From Nonomuraea cypriaca (GTDB lineage Bacteria; Actinomycetota; Actinomycetes; Streptosporangiales; Streptosporangiaceae), in NCBI RefSeq assembly GCF_015645445.1, contig NZ_JADOGI010000095.1:1-38486 (forward strand): 38,486 nt of DNA, given 5' to 3'. A program made the translations under genes and the position numbers. Numbering within the stretch: position 1 is the first letter of the stretch; each line of letters begins with the position of its first letter. Positions 6,697 to 14,591 of this stretch are shown one piece after another. The notes below the pieces were generated by a model. That model was not told where the DNA came from and made no database searches. It worked only from the letters and a program-made list of their open reading frames with translations.

Positions 6697-7677
6697 ATGG
6701 CGATGACAGGTGTGGTGAAGGACGAATTGAGCCGCCTGCCGGTGCTGAAGCCGTGCTGCCGCAAGGCGGAGGTTTCCACGCTGCTGCGGTTCGCCAGCGG
6801 CCTGCACCTGGTGGGCGGGCGCATCGTGATCGAGGCGGAGCTCGACACCAACGCCACCGCACGGCGGCTGATCAAGGACATCGGAGAGGTGTTCGGCCAC
6901 AAGGCCGAGGTGCTCGTACTCGCGCCCGCCGGGCTGCGCAAGGGCTCGCGCTACGTGGTGCGCGTCTACCGCGACGGTGAGGCGCTGGCCCGGCAGACGG
7001 GTCTCATCGACAACCACGGCCGCCCGGTGCGCGGCCTGCCCCGTCAGGTGGTGGCGGGCGCCTCCTGCGACGCCGAGGCCGCCTGGCGCGGCGCCTTCCT
7101 GGCGCACGGCTCGCTGACCGAGCCGGGGCGCTCGATGTCGCTCGAGGTCACCTGCCCGGGGCCGGAGGCGGCACTGGCGCTCGTCGGCTCGGCGCGGCGG
7201 CTGAAGATCCACGCCAAGGCGCGCGAGGTGCGCGGCGTGGACCGGGTCGTGGTGCGCGACGGCGACGCGATCAGCGCGCTGCTCACCCGGCTGGGGGCGC
7301 ATGACAGCGTCCTGGCCTGGGAGGAGCGCCGGATGCGCCGCGAGGTGCGGGCCACCGCCAACCGGCTGGCCAACTTCGACGACGCCAACCTGCGGCGCTC
7401 CGCCCGTGCGGCGGTGGCGGCGGGGGCGCGGGTGCAGCGGGCGCTGGAGATCCTCGGGGACGAGGCGCCCGAGCATCTGGTGGTGGCCGGGCGGCTGCGG
7501 GTGGAGCACAAGCAGGCGTCGCTGGAGGAGTTGGGGCAGATCGCCGACCCGCCGCTGACCAAGGACGCGATCGCGGGGCGCATCCGGCGACTCCTGGCAA
7601 TGGCCGACAAACGAGCCTCCGACCTGGGCATCCCCAATACCGAAGCGAACCTTACCGTCGACATGCTCGCCCCGTAG
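6697..7677 (+). CDS. whiA: Sporulation transcription regulator WhiA
   Basis: 326 residues. WhiA has an N-terminal fold derived from LAGLIDADG homing endonucleases without activity and a C-terminal helix-turn-helix DNA-binding domain. With WhiB it drives the switch from aerial growth to sporulation septation in streptomycetes. The start at MAMTGVVKDELSRL matches the family and has GGGGGAGAGGA about 9 nt upstream; the frame is open further 5' but those codons belong to the yvcK end and spacer. Visible blocks are CCRKAEVSTLLRFASGLHL near the N-terminus and ANFDDANLRRS and PPLTKDAIAGRIRRLL in the HTH region. Its presence implies a sporulating actinomycete. Confidence 0.97.
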   Translation: MAMTGVVKDELSRLPVLKPCCRKAEVSTLLRFASGLHLVGGRIVIEAELDTNATARRLIKDIGEVFGHKAEVLVLAPAGLRKGSRYVVRVYRDGEALARQTGLIDNHGRPVRGLPRQVVAGASCDAEAAWRGAFLAHGSLTEPGRSMSLEVTCPGPEAALALVGSARRLKIHAKAREVRGVDRVVVRDGDAISALLTRLGAHDSVLAWEERRMRREVRATANRLANFDDANLRRSARAAVAAGARVQRALEILGDEAPEHLVVAGRLRVEHKQASLEELGQIADPPLTKDAIAGRIRRLLAMADKRASDLGIPNTEANLTVDMLAP

Positions 7678-8020
7678 CCAGTGCTTTGCGTGGGTGGGGC
7701 CCGACGTGCTGGTGGGGTGGCTGTCTGTCGTCGGTGTTGCCCGGTGTGATGGGGGTCTTGATTTTTTACGCCGGCGCGGTGGGCCGCACGCGCCGACGTG
7801 GGGGGGCCGTCTGTCATGGCCGGTCGTGAAGGCTCACGGGCTGGTCGCCGTGACGACGCGCATCCTTGGCCGGGTCCGGGGTTTCCTGGCACTTGTTGAA
7901 GCGGTGTTCACTTGCCGGCCCGGTGTCGTCGTCCGAATCGTACGGGCGTCGGCGCCGGGTGCCGGCCATGGATGCTGGGTGGCCTTGTGGGTCGATCGTG
8001 CTAGGTGAGGTCCCTGTGGG
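7678..8020. other. Convergent intergenic region after whiA
   Basis: 343 bp between the ends of whiA and the leftward membrane-protein gene. A 104-codon open frame (7694-8008, plus) has no SD and no recognisable family, and I do not accept it. The only structure seen is a 7-bp hairpin, CGGCGCG and CGCGCCG with a 10-nt loop (7772-7795), preceded by a T run at 7762-7767. It may be a terminator without a U tract. Confidence 0.4.
7772..7795. terminator. Possible terminator hairpin after whiA
   Basis: A perfect 7-bp GC stem with a 10-nt loop lies in the convergent space about 95 nt after the whiA stop. It lacks a downstream T run, as is usual in high-GC actinobacteria, so the call is tentative. 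Confidence 0.3.
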
Positions 8021-8605
8021 TTAGCCGCGGGTGGGCTTGCGGGGGGTGAAGAGGTCGGCTGTGGGTTGCTGGGCGGGTTCGAATGGTGCGCGGTAGTCCG
8101 GGGTGTCCTCCTTTTCCGGTGACTTCGCGGGCTCCTCGCGGGCGCGGCGTACGCGGCGTACGCGCAGGGCGACCAGTACGAGTGCGGCCAGGGCGGCCAC
8201 GCCTGTGGAGAGCCAGAGCGGCCAGGTTTGGTCGAAGCCCTGCGTGAGGATCGAGGACGCGGCCACGAAGATCCTCGGGAAGGCGCCGATCGCGTCCCCC
8301 GCGAACGCCATCCTGGACGCCGCCACGCCTCCGACGAAGCCCGCCGCGACGCCCCCGCCGCCGAGGATCGCCGCCATCAACGGCACCGTCAGGCCGCCTG
8401 GCCGTACGAGACTCACCGCCAGCGCGACCATCAGGCCGGTCACGAGGCCGAGAGCGGTGAGGAGCGGTATCCCGTCGCCGCTCCACATGACCGCCGGCAG
8501 GCGGTCCTGAAAGTAGATCGCCGAGCCGACGACGGTCGCGCCGACGAGCATGGCGACGACCCCGCTGATCAGGCCCGCGACCAGGCCCGACCGGTTATGT
8601 GACAT
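8021..8605 (-). CDS. Small hypothetical membrane protein
   Basis: 194 residues with about four hydrophobic segments (SGVVAMLVGATVVGSAIYF, IPLLTALGLVTGLMVALAVSL, LMAAILGGGGVAAGFVGGVA, LWLSTGVAALAALVLVALRV). A basic turn (RVRRVRRAREE) leads into a roughly 40-residue hydrophilic Pro/Lys-rich tail that is probably cytoplasmic. I do not recognise a family. The ATG at 8605 has GGGGGAT upstream. It is divergent from gap, and the 183-bp gap probably holds both promoters. Confidence 0.7.
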   Translation of the reverse strand: MSHNRSGLVAGLISGVVAMLVGATVVGSAIYFQDRLPAVMWSGDGIPLLTALGLVTGLMVALAVSLVRPGGLTVPLMAAILGGGGVAAGFVGGVAASRMAFAGDAIGAFPRIFVAASSILTQGFDQTWPLWLSTGVAALAALVLVALRVRRVRRAREEPAKSPEKEDTPDYRAPFEPAQQPTADLFTPRKPTRG

Positions 8606-8708
8606 CTCATCCCCCAGAAATGCACGGATTTACTCCGACGAGTCGGGCACTTTACTCGAACCTCGCAAAATGTGTCTCCGGAACGGCGATTCACAGTGCG
8701 GGGGCTGA

Positions 8709-8724
8709 AGTGGTCTAAACCAAT
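8709..8724. promoter_or_regulatory. DasR-like (dre) operator upstream of gap
   Basis: AGTGGTCTAAACCAAT contains TGGTCTAAACCA, one base from the TGGTCTAGACCA core known for DasR, the GntR-family GlcNAc-6-P sensor of streptomycetes. It lies just 5' of a candidate -10 (TAAGGT, 8735-8740) and would overlap the -35 region, a position suited to repression of gap. The match is seen; the binding protein is inferred. Confidence 0.45.
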
Positions 8725-8734
8725 TTGAGTCCGA

Positions 8735-8740
8735 TAAGGT
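8735..8740 (+). promoter_or_regulatory. Candidate -10 box for gap
   Basis: TAAGGT fits TAnnnT and lies 48 nt before the gap GTG, leaving room for a leader with the GAGGAG SD. No good -35 is visible in the DasR-like region. Confidence 0.35.
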
Positions 8741-8788
8741 TCGTGGTTGAGGTTCCAGCCCGCCATCTGTTCGAGGAGATCGGTTCCC

Positions 8789-9793
<1,005 letters not shown>

Positions 9794-9835
9794 CCCCCGG
9801 CGCGGGCGCCACGGGTCCCGGGCATCATCCGGCGA

Positions 9836-9925
9836 AGTGCCGTCGCCAGGAGCGTTGCCACCGTAGCGACGCCCGAAGGCGGCGGCATTGTGGCGACCGA
9901 GCCGGCCTCACGGCGTGAGGCCATG
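9836..9925 (+). repeat. Gap-pgk spacer repeat, copy 1
   Basis: Starts AGTGCCGTCG and ends with a 50-nt block (9876-9925) shared with copy 2. It contains an 8-bp hairpin, GGCCTCAC/GTGAGGCC, with a 3-nt loop (9904-9922) directly before an ATG. Positions 9844-9857 are identical to 4511-4524 in the uvrC-rapZ region, hinting at a dispersed family. Confidence 0.7.
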
Positions 9926-9937
9926 GACAGGTGAGGG

Positions 9938-10041
9938 AGTGCCGTCGTCTGGAGGAGGAGCGCCGGGAGCGAAGCGACCAGAGCGACGGAGGAAGGCGGC
10001 GGCATTTGGCGACCGGGCCAGCCTCACGGAGTGAGGCCATG
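9938..10041 (+). repeat. Gap-pgk spacer repeat, copy 2
   Basis: Second copy, also starting AGTGCCGTCG. Its 3' part (9993-10041) matches copy 1 with one 1-nt gap and about three substitutions. Its hairpin is GCCTCAC/GTGAGGC (10021-10037), with a compensated position in the loop, again directly before an ATG. The middle parts of the two copies have diverged. Confidence 0.7.
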
Positions 10042-10064
10042 AATACTGCAACAGGAGCATGAGC

Positions 10065-11252
10065 ATGCGCACGCTCGACGATCTCGATGTGAAGGGGCGG
10101 CGCGTGCTCGTGCGCGCCGACCTCAACGTTCCCCTCGACGGGGAGACGATCACCGACGACGGACGCATCCGCGCGTCGGTGCCGACCATCAAGGCGCTGA
10201 CCGGCCGGGGCGCCAAGGTCGTGGTCTGCGCCCACCTGGGCCGGCCCAAGGGCCAGGTCAACCCGAAATACTCACTCAAGCCGGTGTCCGCGCGGCTCGG
10301 CGAGTTGCTCGGACAGGACGTGGCCTGCGCCGCCGACGTGGTGGGCGACAGTGCCGTGGCCGTGGTCGAGTCGCTCCAGGACGGCCAGGTGGCGCTGCTG
10401 GAGAACCTCCGCTACGAGCCGGGCGAGGAGTCCAAGGACGACGCCGAGCGGTCCGCGTTCGCGCAGAAGCTGGCCGGGCTGGCTGAGCTCTACGTGGGCG
10501 ACGGCTTCGGCGCGGTGCACCGCAAGCACGCCAGCGTCTACGACGTGCCCAAGCTGCTGCCGCACGCGGCGGGCGGGCTCGTCGTGGCCGAGGTGGAGGT
10601 GCTGAGGACGCTGACGGAGAAGCCCGAGCGGCCCTACGTGGTCGTGCTGGGCGGCGCGAAGGTCTCCGACAAGCTCGGCGTCATCGCCAACCTGCTGACC
10701 AAGGTCGACCGGCTGCTGATCGGCGGCGGCATGACCTACACCTTCCTCAAGGCCCAGGGTCACGAGGTAGGCCGGTCGATGCTCCAGGAAGACCAGGTCG
10801 ACCAGGTGCGGGGCTTCATCCAGGACGCGGCGGAGCGCGGCGTGGAGCTGGTGCTGCCGGTCGACGTGCTGGCCGCGACCCACTTCGACCCCGGCGCCGA
10901 GCACGAGGTGGTCGAGGCCACCGCGATCCCGGCCGACCGAGAGGGGCTCGACATCGGGCCCAGGACGCGCGAGTTGTTCGCCGCCAAGCTGGCGGATGCC
11001 CGTACGGTGTTCTGGAACGGGCCGATGGGCGTGTTCGAGTTCGACGCGTTCGCGGGCGGCACCAGGGCGGTGGCCGAGGCGCTGATCGGCTCCGGCGGCT
11101 ACACCGTGGTGGGCGGTGGCGACTCGGGCGCCGCGATCAGGAAGTTCGGCCTGCCCGAGGATAGTTTTTCGCACATCTCCACCGGTGGCGGCGCCAGCCT
11201 CGAATATCTTGAGGGTAAGTCCCTCCCCGGACTCGCCGCCCTGGAGGAGTGA
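10065..11252 (+). CDS. pgk: Phosphoglycerate kinase
   Basis: 395 residues. It transfers the acyl phosphate of 1,3-bisphosphoglycerate to ADP. VRADLNVPL (near 17-25), CAHLGRPKG, LENLRY and the nucleotide-domain blocks VLGGAKVSDKLGV, FWNGPMGVFE and GGGDSGAA are all present. Two ATGs lie 6 nt apart; the second (10065) is preferred because AGGAG at 10053-10057 is then 7 nt away rather than 1. A 7-codon frame from the ATG ending spacer repeat 2 (10039) terminates in TGA overlapping ATG 10059, which could influence initiation. tpiA follows 56 nt downstream. Confidence 0.98.
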   Translation: MRTLDDLDVKGRRVLVRADLNVPLDGETITDDGRIRASVPTIKALTGRGAKVVVCAHLGRPKGQVNPKYSLKPVSARLGELLGQDVACAADVVGDSAVAVVESLQDGQVALLENLRYEPGEESKDDAERSAFAQKLAGLAELYVGDGFGAVHRKHASVYDVPKLLPHAAGGLVVAEVEVLRTLTEKPERPYVVVLGGAKVSDKLGVIANLLTKVDRLLIGGGMTYTFLKAQGHEVGRSMLQEDQVDQVRGFIQDAAERGVELVLPVDVLAATHFDPGAEHEVVEATAIPADREGLDIGPRTRELFAAKLADARTVFWNGPMGVFEFDAFAGGTRAVAEALIGSGGYTVVGGGDSGAAIRKFGLPEDSFSHISTGGGASLEYLEGKSLPGLAALEE

Positions 11253-11308
11253 GTTGACGACATGGAGCGACCCCGGCGCGGCAATCGACGAGGAGCGGTG
11301 AGAAACCG

Positions 11309-12091
11309 ATGACGACGCGTAAGCCGCTCATCGCGGGCAACTGGAAGATGAACCTCAACCACTTCGAGGCCATCAAGCTGGTCCAGCAGCTGGCCTTCGC
11401 GCTGGGCGACAAGGACTTCAACAAGGTCGACGTCGCCGTCCTGCCGCCGTTCACCGACCTGCGCAGCGTGCAGACGCTGATCGACGGCGACAAGCTCAGG
11501 ATCGTGTACGGCGCCCAGGACCTGTCCCAGCACGACGGCGGCGCCTACACCGGCGACGTGTCCGGAGTCATGCTGGCCAAGCTCGGTTGCACCTATGTCA
11601 CGGTCGGCCACTCCGAGCGGCGGCAGTATCACGGCGAGGACGAGGACCTGGTCAACGCCAAGGTCCAGGCCGCCTACCGGCACTCGCTGACCCCGATCCT
11701 CTGCCTGGGAGAGGGGCTCGCGGTGCGCCAAGAGGGTGGCCACATCGCGCACAGTCTCGGCCAACTCGACGGCGCCCTGCGCAAAATCACAGCGGAGCAG
11801 GCAAAATCGATAGTGGTGGCCTACGAACCGGTGTGGGCGATCGGCACCGGCGAGGTGGCCACCCCTGAGGACGCCCAGGAGGTCTGCGGAGCACTGCGAG
11901 TGAGACTCGCCGAGCTCTACGACCCCGAAGTGGCCTCTGCCGTCCGTATCCTTTACGGTGGCTCGGTCAAGTCAGGCAATATCGCAGGGATCATGGCTCA
12001 GCCGGATGTCGATGGCGCGCTCGTGGGCGGTGCCAGTATCAACGCCGGGGAGTTCACGAAGATCTGCCGTTTCTCCGATATGCCCGGCTAA
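11309..12091 (+). CDS. tpiA: Triose-phosphate isomerase
   Basis: 260 residues, full length. It interconverts dihydroxyacetone phosphate and glyceraldehyde 3-phosphate. Active-site residues are visible: Lys13 in AGNWKMN, His101 in VGHSERR, Glu173 in AYEPVWAIGTG, and the phosphate loop LYGGSVKSGN near the C-terminus. The ATG is preceded by GACGAGGAG about 13 nt upstream. It follows pgk in one direction and is probably cotranscribed. Confidence 0.98.
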   Translation: MTTRKPLIAGNWKMNLNHFEAIKLVQQLAFALGDKDFNKVDVAVLPPFTDLRSVQTLIDGDKLRIVYGAQDLSQHDGGAYTGDVSGVMLAKLGCTYVTVGHSERRQYHGEDEDLVNAKVQAAYRHSLTPILCLGEGLAVRQEGGHIAHSLGQLDGALRKITAEQAKSIVVAYEPVWAIGTGEVATPEDAQEVCGALRVRLAELYDPEVASAVRILYGGSVKSGNIAGIMAQPDVDGALVGGASINAGEFTKICRFSDMPG

Positions 12092-12190
12092 CTGAGTCGT
12101 TCTGGGGGTGCGACTTGACACCAGGCCGTACCCTCAAGAAGCAAGTCTGAATCGTCACGCGTAACAGAGCATTGAAGGAACAGGCATACC

Positions 12191-12421
12191 GTGGAACTCG
12201 GAATCTCTATCGCCCTCATCCTGGCGAGCCTTCTCATGATCCTGCTCGTCCTGCTCCACAAGGGCAAGGGTGGTGGCCTGTCTGACATGTTCGGCGGCGG
12301 ATTCTCGTCGAACTTCGGTGGTTCCTCGGTGGTGGAGCGCAACCTCGACCGGCTGACCGTCATCACGGGCTCGATCTGGTTGGTCTGCATCATCGCTCTC
12401 GGGCTGCTCTTGAGGCCCTGA
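12191..12421 (+). CDS. secG: Preprotein translocase subunit SecG
   Basis: 76 residues. It is a small SecYEG channel subunit with two membrane helices (about residues 5-23 and 55-74) joined by a Gly-rich cytoplasmic loop, LLHKGKGGGLSDMFGGGFSS, which is diagnostic for SecG. The GTG start has GAAGGA about 11 nt upstream. The 99-nt gap after tpiA contains TTGACA at 12115-12120 but no well-spaced -10, so a private promoter is possible but unproven. Confidence 0.96.
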   Translation: MELGISIALILASLLMILLVLLHKGKGGGLSDMFGGGFSSNFGGSSVVERNLDRLTVITGSIWLVCIIALGLLLRP

Positions 12422-12452
12422 GCAACAAGTTAACGCGTGACAGTGATTCTCC

Positions 12453-12472
12453 CCCCGTGTCGTTACGCGGGG
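12453..12472. terminator. Hairpin between secG and rbpA
   Basis: CCCCGTG and CGCGGGG pair over seven positions (one G-U) around a 6-nt loop, about 30 nt after the secG stop and 22 nt before the rbpA start. It could partly terminate the glycolytic transcript or attenuate rbpA. Confidence 0.35.
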
Positions 12473-12494
12473 CGATCGAGCGAGGAGTTCATCC

Positions 12495-12839
12495 GTGGGT
12501 AGTGGCAACGCGATCCGTGGCAGCCGAGTCGGTGCCGGCCCTATGGGGGAGGCCGAGCGCGGCGAGGCAGCTCCGAGAGTGCGGGTCTCGTTCTGGTGCG
12601 CCAACATGCACGAGACGCGCCCCAGTTTCGCCAGCGATGCGGCGGTTCCTGAAACGTGGGACTGCCCACGTTGCGGCCTCCCAGCCGGACAGGACGAGGA
12701 GGCACCGCCTGCCCCGCCCAAGAACGAGCCGTACAAGACGCACCTTGCGTATGTGAAGGAGCGCAGGAGCGACAAGGACGGCAAGGCGATCCTCGAGGAG
12801 GCACTGGAGCGCCTGCGCAACAACAAGTCCCCCTGGTAG
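12495..12839 (+). CDS. rbpA: RNA polymerase-binding protein RbpA
   Basis: 114 residues. RbpA is an actinobacterial general transcription factor that binds the principal sigma factor and RNA polymerase and stabilises open complexes; it also affects rifampicin tolerance. The zinc-core ligands C35-x3-H39 and C57-P-R-C60 are visible in FWCANMHETRPSF and WDCPRCG, followed by a basic linker and the C-terminal sigma-interaction helix (EPYKTHLAYVKERRSD ... ILEEALERLRNNK). GTG at 12495 has GAGGAG 7 nt upstream. It is the last gene of the rightward core run; a strong hairpin follows 8 nt after the stop. Confidence 0.96.
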   Translation: MGSGNAIRGSRVGAGPMGEAERGEAAPRVRVSFWCANMHETRPSFASDAAVPETWDCPRCGLPAGQDEEAPPAPPKNEPYKTHLAYVKERRSDKDGKAILEEALERLRNNKSPW

Positions 12840-12846
12840 TCGAGTC

Positions 12847-12886
12847 GGCGAGGGCCCCGGAGCTGCTGTCTCCGGGGCCCTTCGCC
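12847..12886 (+). terminator. Strong hairpin terminator after rbpA
   Basis: AGGGCCCCGGAG (12851-12862) and CTCCGGGGCCCT (12870-12881) form a perfect 12-bp stem with a 7-nt loop, extended by GGCG/CGCC outside one bulge. It sits between the convergent rbpA and amidohydrolase genes and may act in both directions. Confidence 0.85.
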
Positions 12887-12929
12887 GTTCCCGCCCTCGG
12901 TCAGCCTGTGCTGGAGCGGCGGTGGGGGC

Positions 12930-14531
12930 TCAGTGGGTCTCGTGGACGGGGAGGCCGTCCACGAAGGTCATGCGGACCCGTGTGGTCCAGATCTCGGCCG
13001 GCGGGAGGTCGAACGGGTCGCGGTCCAGGACCACCAGGTCCGCGGGCCGGCCCGGCTCGATGGCGCCGGCCGGGGAACGGTTGATCCAGGCCGAGCCCGA
13101 CGTGTACGCCGTCATGGCCGTGGCCAGGTCGATGCGCTGCCCGGGAAGGAACGGCGTCCGCGCGGTCGGGTAGCCGGCGTGGACCGAGCCGCCCGGCTCG
13201 GTGCGGTTGACCGCCACGTGCATGCCCTGCAGCGGGTCGGGATCCGAGACCGGCCAGTCGCTGCCCGCGCAGCACCGCGTGCCGTGCGCCAGCAGGTCAG
13301 CGAACGGATACTGCCACGACGAGCGCCGCTCTCCCAGGTACGGCAGCGTCAGCTCGTCCATCTGCGCGTGGTGCGTGGCCCACAGCGGCTGCAGGTTGGC
13401 CGTGACGCCCAGGGCGGCGAAGCGCGGCACGTCCGACGGCTCGATGATCTGCAGGTGGGCGATGTGGTGCCGGTTGGCAGGATCCGTGCCCTCCAGGCTG
13501 TCCAGGGCCTCGCGCACCGCCCGCTCGCCGATCGCGTGGAAGTGCACCTGGAAGCCGCGCCGGTCCAGCTCGGCGACGTACTCCCTGAGCTTGTACGGAT
13601 CCACGTACGACAGGCCCGTGCCCCCGCACAGGCAGTACGGCTCCAGAGTGGCGGCCGTGAAGTTCTCGGTGATGCCGTCCTGCATGATCTTGACCGACGT
13701 GGCCGCGAACCGGTCCAGGCCCGCCGCCGTGGCCCGGCGCGCCACCAGGTCCTCGATCTGGTCGAGCCCCCGCGTCCTGTCCCACCACAGGGCGCCGGTC
13801 ACGCGCGCCCGCAGCATGCCTGACCTGGCCGCCTCGACGTAGGTGGGCAGCTGGTCGTCGGAGCCCGCGTACGACCCCACGATGGCGTCCTGCCAGCCGG
13901 TGACGCCCAGCGAGAACAGGTGCCGCTGCGCGTCCGCCAGCGCGTCCAGGAGGTCCTGGGTGGTGGGGCGCGGGGTGAGCAGGCCGACGAGGTCCATCGC
14001 GCCCTCATGCAGGACGCCGGTCGGCTCGCCTGACGCGTCGCGCTCGATGCGGCCGTCGGCCGGGTCAGGGGTGTCCCTGGTGATGCCGGCCCGCTCCAGG
14101 GCCCGGCCGTTGACCCAGGCGGCGTGGTGGTCGCGCTGGATCAGGTAGACGGGACGGTCGAGGAAGTCGATCTGCTCGCGGTGCGGCAACCCGCCCGGGA
14201 ATGCCGCCATGTCCCAGCCGCCGCCATCAATCCACTCTTTATCGCGATTTTTCGCGGCATAGTCATTGATCTTTGTTATGTACGCATCAAGCCCGAAGAG
14301 TTCGGACAAGTCGCACTTCGCGCGTTCCAGTCCCGCTTGGACCGGATGGATGTGCGCGTCGACGAACCCGGGCGTCAGCAGACCGCCGTCCAGGTCCACC
14401 GTCTCGTGGGCCGCGCGCGACAGCTCCCTCTCCGCGCCCACCGCGGCGATCAAGCCCTCCCGCACCAGCACGGCCGCGTCCACCACGCCCTCAGGCGCGA
14501 AGACGCGACCCCCTCGGAAGAGGATGTCCAT
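12930..14531 (-). CDS. YtcJ-like metal-dependent amidohydrolase
   Basis: 533 residues, typical of the YtcJ/NfdA branch of the amidohydrolase superfamily. The metal-site HxH is H60-I-H62 in TPGFVDAHIHP; further ligand blocks are HFHAIGERAV, HIAHLQII and GSDWPVSDPDPL, and the C-terminal beta-sandwich resumes at GRPADLVVLDRDPF. Family members hydrolyse amide or N-formyl bonds, but the substrate is not predictable here. The ATG has GGGAGA about 8 nt upstream. It follows the FAD oxidoreductase in the same direction after 60 nt, so the pair probably acts on one substrate, for example an amine or N-acyl compound. Confidence 0.9.
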   Translation of the reverse strand: MDILFRGGRVFAPEGVVDAAVLVREGLIAAVGAERELSRAAHETVDLDGGLLTPGFVDAHIHPVQAGLERAKCDLSELFGLDAYITKINDYAAKNRDKEWIDGGGWDMAAFPGGLPHREQIDFLDRPVYLIQRDHHAAWVNGRALERAGITRDTPDPADGRIERDASGEPTGVLHEGAMDLVGLLTPRPTTQDLLDALADAQRHLFSLGVTGWQDAIVGSYAGSDDQLPTYVEAARSGMLRARVTGALWWDRTRGLDQIEDLVARRATAAGLDRFAATSVKIMQDGITENFTAATLEPYCLCGGTGLSYVDPYKLREYVAELDRRGFQVHFHAIGERAVREALDSLEGTDPANRHHIAHLQIIEPSDVPRFAALGVTANLQPLWATHHAQMDELTLPYLGERRSSWQYPFADLLAHGTRCCAGSDWPVSDPDPLQGMHVAVNRTEPGGSVHAGYPTARTPFLPGQRIDLATAMTAYTSGSAWINRSPAGAIEPGRPADLVVLDRDPFDLPPAEIWTTRVRMTFVDGLPVHETH

Positions 14532-14591
14532 GAGGTTCTCCCAGTCTAGGAATCGGGCTCCAATGATGGATGCGGTGATGGCGTCCCGTGT

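Noticed and set aside
7694..8008. 104-codon frame between whiA and the membrane-protein gene
   Set aside because: No SD, no family resemblance, irregular composition; better read as intergenic.
12115..12120. TTGACA upstream of secG as a -35 box
   Set aside because: The only TAnnnT-like sequence (TACCCT) is 8 nt away; no -10 at 16-19 nt, so a standard promoter is not supported.
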